DNA of 52,000 bases from Bolinopsis microptera (taxonomy: Eukaryota > Ctenophora > Tentaculata > Lobata > Bolinopsidae), in assembly GCF_026151205.1 (NCBI RefSeq), contig NC_087073.1:1764001-1816000 (forward strand), written 5' to 3'. Of the stretch, positions 10,869-21,371 are shown one piece after another; position 1 is the first letter of the stretch; every line of letters starts with the position of its first letter. The notes beneath the pieces are model-generated. The model searched no databases. It was not told where the DNA came from and worked only from the letters and a program-made list of their open reading frames with translations. Both the position numbers and the translations under genes were made by a program.

Positions 10869-12956
10869 TCTAAATCTGCACTGTGGAGGATGATGCAGAT
10901 ATTTTTATCAGATCAATCAATCAAAAAGGCGCAGGCTAGTAGTCTGATGATCTAGAGGCTTTCAGCACTTCTGAATTTACAACTTTTAATTTGCACTGAT
11001 TTGTCATCATGAGAGCACTTTTCTTCATCACCCTGTCCTTCGTTCTGCTGGCGGTAAATGGGCAGGCTGGTATGTACGGTGACATCGACCTCTGTACGAT
11101 ACAGTACGTCAAACCAGGCGACGACTTCGAGATGGATTGCAGATCCGACTCAGCATTGTCTTCTAGGGTATGTGTTTTCTGTGTTTAAATATTCAGTCTC
11201 ACTCAAGCCTTCCATTTTCATGTTTATTTCTCTCGATATTTCAAGTTTTAGGCTGATTGACAATTTATGAATATATCACTAATAATGATATCACTGTTGA
11301 TTGTCCATGTTAAATATTCCAGCTAATCTAGGAATTCCGCAGATAATCACTCCCCAAAATTCCGTCCCAGACGAGGCTTCGCTGCAGGCTGTGAATAACG
11401 CGCTAAGCTCCGAACCCGAAACGACTATTCTAATCAAGGAGTACCAGGACGCCACAAAAGGAGTCCACGACGGATTCTACACCTGCGTGGTGCACCATCT
11501 AGGAAGATGGTCCACAAAGGAGTGTGAAGTGGTGATAAAGGACCTCTGCGAGGACAACGAGTGCGGGGAGCATAAGAAGTGCGAGCCGGACTACGAAACA
11601 GGAACTGTGGAGTGCACGTGTGATTATAAGTGTCCAATGGTCTTCAATGTTCTCTGCAGCAGCACCTGCGAGGTATTCTGGCACGAGTGCGCTATGGAGG
11701 AGCAGACGTGCATCGACGGAAAGGAACGAGAGGTCCTCAACAGTGGATTCTGCCCAAATAAAGTGGATCCTGTAATTCGCCAAATAGACCAAGACATTGA
11801 CGCTGAAACCGGGGATACTGTCAACTTATCAGCCGGTCTTATTTCAGATGGTGTGCCAATGGTGCATATCAGTTGGGTGTTCTACCCGGAGAATGGGCTA
11901 CCAACATACTTAAGGGGTACAGAGAACTACGAGTTCACTTTCAGCGAAGAAACGTGCGGAAAGTACGTGGCAACTGTGATGCACTGCATGAACGAGGAAG
12001 AGGCTGTCGTCAACGAATACAGAGTGAGGTGTCCAGTAAAACCTACCACTCAACCATATGTAACTAGTACAGCTGGAGCAGACAACCTGGAAATAATGGA
12101 ACCCCGCCATGTCTGCAGTCTTCTCCCTGGCGGAGTCCTGGAAGACTTCAACAGCAGGGCCCACTTCTACGATCTCTCCTGCACTCACGTTCTGGCGGCT
12201 GATTTCATGCCTGGTGGAGACTACTATAACCCTTGGTTTATTTACGGAACATTTGACGAGATTGACGGAAAGACGGCTCTCATGTCGGTCACATTCTACC
12301 TTGGCAGGTATATCTTTGAGATTCAGAGAGGCTGGATCGTGGTTACTCAAGATCCTTATAACACCAAGGTGGCGATGGAAGAAGGAGTTGCGCAGGAGTT
12401 GGGTGAGTCTGGCTGCTCAGTGGTATTCGCGGAGTTCCACCTTCAAGTGACGTGTCCATACTTCGTCGCTTTCTACGATGGTCTGATGTCTGGTCATATC
12501 AAGCTGCTGAGTGATGCGAGTACTGGTGATTTCCAGAAGGGGCGCGCTAACATGGGGCTGTGTTTCGACAGCAATTCTGGAAGGAGGAAGAACTGGCAGG
12601 TAGGTAAAACGAAAGGAAAGTGCGTGGTGGAGACTGAAGCTCCAGCATGTGAGCCATCAGGCAGCTGCACACAGTCCCGACCTCCTGCAGTCTTCGATCA
12701 AGCATGGACTGCTTGCGGAATAGGAGCTGAAGGAGCTTGCAGCGAGCTGAACTGTGACGGAGCCACCCCTACCCCTCAACAGAAGTGCGCTTTGGAACAG
12801 GCAGACAGGATCAACTGTGCACTGAAGCTGGGCATGTCAACAGATGGTCAGGGAGCGGACACTTCGTGTCCTGATGACGCATGTGAGTGGATGCAGAATG
12901 TTGCTGACCAAGGATGTCCCCAGGATAATCTTCCTTTCGATTGTAACATGCCATAA
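10869..12956 (+). CDS. Ig/Kazal/VWD secreted protein, paralogue 4 (two exons) with duplicated 5' flank
   Basis: Coding exons are 11009-11167 and 11343-12956 (stop TAA 12954-12956), about 590 residues. The 5' flank from about 10869 to 11008 is nearly the same as 5170-5304 before paralogue 3, so the duplication carried the promoter and 5' UTR. Module order is as in paralogue 3: signal peptide (MRALFFITLSFVLLAVNGQ), Ig, follistatin-like cluster, Kazal, Ig, VWD, Cys-rich tail. The acceptor is CCGCAG|ATAATC, keeping phase 0. Differences from paralogue 3 cluster in the VWD N-terminal half (for example FMPGGDYYNP against AIPGGDYSNP) and at the very C-terminus (CNMP against CLEE), while other stretches are identical. 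Probably secreted; function not known. Confidence 0.9.
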
Positions 12957-12969
12957 GGTGCGGTAGGAT

Positions 12970-13055
12970 ACCTTTGTTATTGTAACTATAGTAACTAGTA
13001 TTATAACTATGGTAACTAGTAGTGTAACTATGGTAACGCTGTTCAGGTACACTGT
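12970..13055 (+). repeat. GTAACTATGGTAAC minisatellite in 3' flank
   Basis: Short tandem units of GTAACTATGGTAACTAGTA type end with TGTTCAGGTACACTGTAT. That is the same unit that forms the large array at 16480-16735. Confidence 0.7.
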
Positions 13056-14439
13056 ATTTGAGTTATTTACTTAAGGAGATTTAAGCACTTTCAACCAATC
13101 CGTTAGATTATTATTATTAGTTGTGACTGGTAATACTCTTTCCAGTTGAGCATGTAGATCTAGATTATAGTTTAGGTAACGAAAGATAAGATCGTTTTCA
13201 CCCAATCTAATTTTGTTGTTGATCACTTTATGATAGAATTCGAAAACGTTTTGTAAGATCTTTATTTCTGTATTTATTTACCGATTTGAATTTAACCATT
13301 TTTGTTTTATTTCTATTCAAACTAAAAACGGATTATAAACTAACAGTAACTGTTTCACTAGCTTCACGGCGTTTTATTGACCTATTATATTCACAGTAAA
13401 ATATTAGGTGAACAATTGAATTGCGCGGCGGTTAAGTCATGTTGAAAATAGACGGCAAGTCATTTTTGTAGACATTGCAGCGGTTCACAGTAATTAGTTA
13501 ATTGATAATAACATCTCCCTCGCCGGTAGTTCCTATTACCATCCAAGATAACTTACGGTGCTCACTTCAATTAGTCATTACTAACACTTGTAGCTCACAG
13601 GCCGGATATGCAGTACTTGTGAGGGGGGATGGGGGGGGGGGGGGCAACAGTTATTTTACTATGACCAAACAGCCATCCCCCCTCTTCCAACATAGGTAGC
13701 GAGTAATAGCTGGACAGCTGTATCTCTGAATTACTTTATTGGTTTTAACGTCACCCTTCAATTACTCCGATAATTACACCACCTAATATATAATGTGACC
13801 AAACAAACAAGAGCAATATTTACGGAATTACTGCGGACATTTGGTACAAATTTGCAGAATATTTAACCTAATTACAAATATTTAACCTAATTACAAAAGT
13901 TGACTAAAATAAATAGAAAGTGTTTTGAGGGTATTCAGCTGAGTGGTGTAAAGGAATTTGTTTACTTATTATTATTATTTTATTATTTGTTTGCAGGTGT
14001 TTATTTGCAGTCTTAGTTTCTTTATACAGGCTCACAGGTGGGACTATATATACAGTTCTCTGATAAACTAGATTTAATGTGCGCTCTGAAGTCTGAGGTG
14101 TGGTCAACCTATGTTGAAATGGACATTTTGTTCATCAGTCAACAGATAAAATGCAAATTGGTTTTTTACTCGCCAGTCTCAGTCTAGTATTTATACAACA
14201 TTTGTGATAGTTTCCTAGTTTTCTTCTAAATAGGATTTTTCATTAATTGCAGATAAGCTAATCCAGCTATACTCGTGTACTATTTGATGTAGCAGTGTAG
14301 CAGTGGTTTCATACTGACTTGTGGAGGAATGTCGCAGCAACAAACGTAACCAAACGTAACCATGACAACAAACGGCACGTCAAAGTGGCCCTACAACAAC
14401 ACGAGCGCAGAACCAGGTTAAATATATGCTGTGATAATG
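13056..14439. other. Intergenic, with a small G-tract inverted repeat
   Basis: No gene is supported. At 13622-13688 a G-tract element has inverted ends (GAGGGGGGATGG at its left, CCATCCCCCCTC at its right) around a short AT-rich core. Confidence 0.5.
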
Positions 14440-14850
14440 GGGGAGGGGGGTCACACCACAATTGGGGGAAGGGGGGTCACACCACAATTGGGGGGGAGGG
14501 GGTCACATCGCAATGGGGGGAGGGAGGTCACACCACAATAGGGGGGGGGGGGGTCACACCACAATTGGGAGGAGGGGGGTCACACCACAATTGGGAGGAG
14601 GGGGGGTCACATCACAATTGGGGGGGGGGGGGGGGGGGGGGTCACATCACAATGGGGGTAGGGGGTCACACCACAATGGAGGGGAGGTCACATCACAATT
14701 GGGAGGAGGGGGGTCACATCACAATGGCCATGGGGGCCGGGGGGTCACATCACAATGGGGGGGGAGGGAGGTCACACCACAATGGGGGGGAGGGGTGTCA
14801 CACCACATTTGAGGGGGAGGGGGGAGGTCACACCACAATTGAGAATAAGT
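14440..14850 (+). repeat. G-rich minisatellite (GGTCACACCACAATTGGGGG type)
   Basis: About 16 units of 22-28 bp share GGTCACACCACAATTGGG followed by a variable G tract. It ends just before the first exon region of the class A receptor. Confidence 0.9.
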
Positions 14851-14898
14851 GTGTATCTGGTTGTTGAGGGTGGTTATTGTTACACACTCACAGGTGTG

Positions 14899-14972
14899 AT
14901 GAATGATGGACACTATAATACAATAATACCTTGGCTGTTGAGTGCTACGTGCGGCACGAATATATCCTGGAG
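14899..14972 (+). pseudogene. Extra copy of the receptor's first-exon start
   Basis: The segment ACAGGTGTGATGAATGA followed by a diverged Tyr/Asn-rich reading occurs here and again at the real exon 1 start (15016-15045). The copy reads MNDGHYNTII and runs into a poly-G tract. It may be a decayed duplicate exon or an alternative N-terminus. Confidence 0.4.
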
Positions 14973-15022
14973 GGGGGGGGGGGGGGGGGTATTCCACTTC
15001 ACTTACAACTACAACAGGTGTG

Positions 15023-18000
15023 ATGAATGACAGCTACTATAACGCTATCTGGACTACATTACCTCCCGAACAGAGGAGTTGCCAGGTGTATCAGGAGGAA
15101 CAGTCCCAAATTACTTTATCAGACGGGGAAATTGTGGGCATCAACCTCTTCTGGTGGGTAAGTTACAATAGTGGGGGCCGGGGGGGGGGGGGGGGGGGGG
15201 GGTGGTGAGTTACAATAGTGGGGGCCGGGGGGGGGGGGGGGGGGGGGGGTAAATTACAATAGTGGGGGCCCCACATCCAGAAAGTTTTATATTTCCTCAC
15301 AGATACATTTTTTCTAAATTCTGTGGCCCGCTCGCAAGTTTGGGGAGGGGGCTGTCGGCGAGCGAAGCGAGTCGACGTGTCCAATCCAGCTGCGCAGCGA
15401 GCGAAGCTGTGGCAGGGGTCTGGGGGTGCAGCCCCCAGCGGGGTCCAGGGGCGAAGCCCCTTGGCAGGGGCTAGGGGGCGCAGCCCCCCGGAAATTTTTT
15501 GCGAAATAGGGTGTTTTAGACGGCATTTGGCATTAAAGAAATTTGTAGGACAGCAATAAACTGGGATTGAAAAGAATCAAGTACTCACGTAAATTTGATA
15601 ACTTCACAACAGCAATCTGCATTCTCCAATCAGAATATTTCACTGTGTTCCAAAACTGACAGGATGTTCCTCTTTGATTTTTATACAATCGAAAAAGTTT
15701 CTTCAAAAATTTCCTCAATTAATTTGTCTTCATTCCAAAAAAAAATTTCGAAATTTAGGAGTAACTTCTCAAAAATTTCCTCTTTTTCTCCCGTTTTTCC
15801 TCCCAAAAAAAAATTTCCTCCCAGGCTGCCTGGCAAGATGGCGTGTTTCTGGATGTGGGGTGGGGGCCGGGGGTGGGGGGGGGGGGGGGGGGGGGGGTGA
15901 GTTACAATAGTGGGGGCCGGGGGGGGGGGGGGGGGTTAGTTACAATAGTGGGGGCCGGGGGGGGGGGGGGGGGGGTGAGTTACAATAGTGGGGGCCGGGG
16001 GGGGGGGGGTTTGCTCTTCTCTGCTGTTGAAGTAGAGATCAGTAAATCTGACGTACGTTATTCCGGGTAACCTCTATGTTTCCTTTGAGTGAGCTGCTTG
16101 TAACGTCTCTACTCGTCAGATACTGTTCGTGCCGGGAGTGCTACTGAACGTGGGCACTGTTGTAGCAATACTGAGGAAGAAGACCCTTCGAAACGTTATC
16201 TCCAACAGGTGCCTAACTGTATTGTAACTATGGTAACATGTGCCTAACTGTATTGTAACTATGGTAATAGGTGCCTAACTGTATTGTAACTATGGTAACA
16301 GGTGCCTAACTGTATTGTAACTATGGTAACAGGTGCCTAACTGTATTGTAACTATGGTAACAGGTGCCTAACTGTATTGTAACTATGGTAACAGGTGCCT
16401 AACTGTATTGTAACTATGGTAACAGGTGCCTAACTGTATTTGTAACTATGGTAACATGTTTCAGGCTACACTGGTATTGTACTTTGGTAACACTGTTCAG
16501 GTACACTGTATTGTAACTATGGTAAACATGTTAGGTTACACTGTATTGTAACTATGGTAACACTGTTCAGGTACACTGTATTGTAACTATGGTAACACTG
16601 TTCAGGTACACTGTATTGTAACTATGGTAACACTGTTCAGGTACACTGTATTGTAACTATGGTAACACTGTTCAGGTACACTGTATTGTAACTATGGTAA
16701 CACTGTTCAGGTACACTGTATTGTAACTTAAAAACCCCTGGTTTAGGTACACTGTATTTTAACTAAAAGGGGAACCCAATGTTCCCGGTCACTGTTTGTA
16801 ACTATGGGAACACGTTTTAGGTCACTGGGATTGTAAAAAATTGGGGAAAACTGTTTAGGGACACTTTATTTTAAATTATGGTAAACCCCTGTTCAGGAAC
16901 CCTGTTTTTGTAAAAATATGGGAAAAACCCGTTTAGGAAAACTGTTTTGTAAATATGGAAAAAATGTTCAGGTTTCCTGTATTGAAAATATTTTTAACCC
17001 CTTTTTAGGTAAACCGTATTGTAACGGTAAAAATGTTGGTACACTGTAAAAAAAATATGGTAACAGGTGGCCCCAACTGTAATTGTAACTATGGTTTAAA
17101 ATTCCCAACTGTATTGGGAAAATTTTGGTAAACATTCTGGTCCCCCTGTTTGGGAAACCCCATGTTTAAAAAAAGTTTAGGTAAAACCCCCTTAAAAGGG
17201 ACTTGGGGAACATTGTCAGGTACACTGTATTTTAACCCCATTTTGGTTTAAAATGTCAAAGGGACGTGTAAATTTTAACAAAAGGGAAAAACTGTTCAGG
17301 TACACTGCATTTTAACTTGGAAAAAACTGGGTTTAGGTTTTCACTGTTTTTTAACTTATGGTAACATGTTTTGGTACCCGTTTATTGTAACTATGGTAAC
17401 ACTGTTCAGGTACACGTAAAACTGGGGTTGATAGCCCGGGACCGATTTCTTATTTTGTAGGGTACTTTTAAATGAATTTAAACCTTTAACCAAAAGACGG
17501 TGCTTTTTCCAGCTTTTTGGCTTCTTTTGGGGTAAAAAAACCAGCCCCGAGTTATGGGGGGGGGGGGGGGGGGGGGGGGGGGGAGGGGGGGGGGGGGGGG
17601 GTTTTACCCTTTTTAAATATATTTTAAAAAGTAGGGTTTTTTTTCCCCATTTTAGGGCCGGGGATATTTTTATTTAATATACTTTAAAATTACTTTAATA
17701 TACTTTAAAAAATACTTAAATATGGTAGCCCTATAAGGTTAAGTCTAAAACCCTTACATTTTTTGGGAATTTGGTTGTGTTTTCCCTAGGGGCCCAATTT
17801 CTTTTAAGGTAAGGCTAAAAACCTTACCCGGGGGGCTGGTGGCTTTAAAAAGTGGGCCCGAAGTCCCCCTTTTCTGGAAGTTTTGGGTGTGGTAGCGCTT
17901 TTGGGCCGGTACCCCCAAGGAACCAAACCCCCCAAATACATGGGAACAAGCCGGTTTTCCCGGAAAAAGCTTTTGGGCTTTGGGGAGGTAGGGGAGGTCC

Positions 18001-18282
18001 CCAGGGGGGAAAAGGGGGGGAAAAGGGGGGGGGGGATATATTGGGGGGGGTGGGGGGGGTAAAATATTTTGGGTTGGGGGGGGGGGGGGAAGGGGAAGAT
18101 ATAGGGTTTGGGGGGGGGGGGAATGGGGGGGGTTGGGGGAGGGGAGAATTTGGGGGGGGGGGAAAGGGGGGGGGGGGGAAGGATATAGTTTGGGGGGGGG
18201 GGGGAAAATTTTGTTTTTGGGGGGGGGAGGTTTGGGGGGGGGAGATATAGGGTTTGGGGGGGGGGAGGTAATTTGGGGGGGT

Positions 18283-18334
<52 letters not shown>

Positions 18335-18646
18335 GGGGGGTGGGGTGGGGGGGGGGGGGTGGGGGGGGGGGGTGGGGGGGGGGGGGGGGGGCTGGGTGGG
18401 GGGGGGGGGGGTGGGGGGGGGGTGGGGGGGGGTGGGGGGTTGTGGGGGGGGGGGGGGGGGGGGGGGGGGGTGTGGGGGTGGGGGTGGGGGGGGGTGGGGG
18501 GGGGGGGGGTGGGTGGGGGGGTGGGGGGGGGGGGGGGGGTTGGGGGGGGGGGGGGGGGGTTGGGGGGGGGGTGGATGGGTGGGGGGGGGGGGTGGTGGTG
18601 GGGGGGTGGGGGGGTGGTGTTGGGGGGGGGGGGGGGGGGGGGGTGT

Positions 18647-18684
<38 letters not shown>

Positions 18685-18732
18685 GGGGGTGGGTTTTGGT
18701 GTGGGGGGGGGGGGGGGGGGGGGGGGGGGTGT

Positions 18733-18768
<36 letters not shown>

Positions 18769-18790
18769 GGGGGGGGGGGGGGAATGAGGT

Positions 18791-18870
<80 letters not shown>

Positions 18871-21337
18871 ATTTTTTGGGGGGGGGGGGGGGGGAAAAAT
18901 AGTTTTGGGGGGGGGGGGGGAAAAAGGGGGGGGACTAAAAAAAATTTTGGGGGGGGGAGAAGGAAAAAATAGTTGGGGGGGGGGAGGGGAGGTTTTTTAA
19001 AATTGGGGGGGGGGGGAATAAGTTTGGGGGGGGGATTTGTTAAGGGGGGGGGCTTTATTGGGGGGGGGGAAGAAATTTTGGGGGTTGTCAACTGGGGGGG
19101 GCCCCCGGGGGGGGGGAGATTGTTGGGGGAGGGGAAGGGGAAAATATTTTGGGGGGGGGGAGGGGGGGTAAAGTTTGGGGGGGGGGGGGGGATGGGGGGG
19201 AGGGGGGGAAAAAATAGGGGGGGGGGGGGGGGGGAGAAATTTGGGGGGGGGAATAATTGGGGGGGATGGTTGGGTGGGGGGGAAAATTGTTTTTGGGGGG
19301 GGGGAGATATAGTTGGGGGTGGGGGAAAATTGTTGGGGGGGGAAAATAGTGGGGGGGGGGGGGCGTATAGTTGGGGGGGGGGGAAAAAATGATGGGGGAA
19401 AAATGGGGATATAGTTTTGGGGGGGAAAAAGGGGGGATATTGTTGGGGTAAATTCTATTTTAAAAAAGCATTAAGGGTTCCGCAAAAGACAACAGTCAAG
19501 GAAACCCTTTTTCCGGGCCAAAAAATTTGAAATTTGGTGCATTTTAAAAGTGTAAAAAAAAGGGAAAAAAACTGAAAAAAACTACTTTCCCCCCCCAAAA
19601 CAAAATTGGGCATTGTCCCCTTTAGATCCTGCCAAAAAAGCTACCATCGTGTTTTAAAGGGCCCCCCTTTCCCCCCCTTTTCCACCTGCCCCCCCCCCAA
19701 TTTGGGGAGGTTTTTAAAAATTAAGGGTGAAAAATCAATTTGAATCTTAAAAAATTTCCTGCCAAAAAATTAAAAAACCCAAAACCTGGGCCCAATTTAT
19801 CGTAAAATTTGTGCCCGAGAAATTTTTTTTCAATTAATTTTTTAATCGAGTTGTTGTTTATAGAAAAGCCTGCAAAAATTTAAAACAAAACCCTGCCTCC
19901 CCCTTTCCCCCCACTCTCGGCAAAGGTTTTCCCTTTTATTTTTGGGAGGTTTTCCGTTAAATATAAAAATCCCAATGCTTTCCGGGTTTTAAAACCCAAA
20001 ACCTTCGTAAGTTTTATAAATTTTTTAAACAAAATTGTGGGGTTTTTTTAAAACCCTAATATTGGCAGGGGGTTTTTTGGATAATTTGATGTTTACATTG
20101 GGGGAAAAACCCGTAAATGTCGATGTAAACCCCCTTTTTAATAGGTTAAAAGGGGGGTAGGAACGAGACCCCTTTGGTTTTTTTGCAAAGTAAAAGAAGT
20201 ACGAAATGAAACCTGCCTACCAATCCGGCTCATTTTTTTTTACTTTTTTTAAAATGCAGTCACTGTCAATGGCGAAACGACCCCCCGACACTCCGGGGAA
20301 AACCCCCCGCCCATTGCGGAAAAAAGGGTGGGGGGGGGGGGTGTTGCAGCTGGCGGCCTCTTTGGAAAGTTTTGCCACTGCAAATTTCCACTGGGTTTCC
20401 AAAAACGGGGGGCAAAGATTTAATTTTGATTTTAAAAAATTTTATAAAAAAACCCCCATAAATTTGGAAAAATTTTCCTTTTTTGCTTAATTCAGGGTTT
20501 TTAATTTTTCCCTTTTTAAATTAATTGCTTTTGTTTTAAGTAAATGAGGGAAAAGCACTTTTTTAGTTTTCAGTGCCCTCTACCCGTTATTGTTCACATT
20601 TTTAAGGGTTTAGTGAATGAAGTAAATTTTAAAAAAATCTTCAATTACCCAATTAAATAATGTTTAAATAGCAGGGTTTTTTTCAAAAATTAAAAGAGAA
20701 ATTTGATCGGAAAAATTTTTTTCCACCGTTTAAAAAAAGGGGCACTATAAAAGTTGGACCTTAATCGAAAATTTGTATTCCGAATTGGAAAAAAGCCCCG
20801 TCCCATAAAAATTTTAGGTTTTACCTCCCACATTGGGTTTTAAGTGGGGAGGTTTAAACCCCATAAAAATCAAAATTAAATTTCTATTTTCCCCAATTTT
20901 TAAAAAGATCACTTTAATTGGGAAAATTTTAGGGCGGAAAAATTTGTAATTAAAGGGGAAAAGCGGAAAAACCATTTTTTTGGGTGAAGGATGTATATCT
21001 TTTACCTTTTTTTGTAGTTGTACAATGAAACAGCATTTCTAAGGGGAATGGGAATTCTGTAAAGGGGCTTACTGCGGACCCTCTACCGGCCCCAAAAATA
21101 TTAAACCCATTATTGAAGGGGTGTAGACTGTAAAAATAGATGTAAAAACTGCTAAAATTTGGGGGGTGACTGTTTTTAAAATGAAAACGATGCTTTCTTT
21201 AAATAAACCCTTTAATTTAAAAAAAAAGAGGTGATAGTGAATTTTTCTTTATCTGACAGGACAGTTAAGTATTTAAGCTTTAAAAAACCACGTGGAAACC
21301 TAAACGGTGCAAGTGATTAATTTCTTTTAAAATTTGG

Positions 21338-21371
<34 letters not shown>

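Noticed and set aside
14319-14867. Gly/His-rich frames over the G-rich minisatellite
   Set aside because: Two frames are open at once over the same repeat, which is what a low-complexity repeat gives.
17754-19392. Long Pro-rich (minus) and Gly-rich (plus) open frames
   Set aside because: They are the translation of a 1.4-kb near-pure G tract in low-quality sequence; no codon or domain signal.
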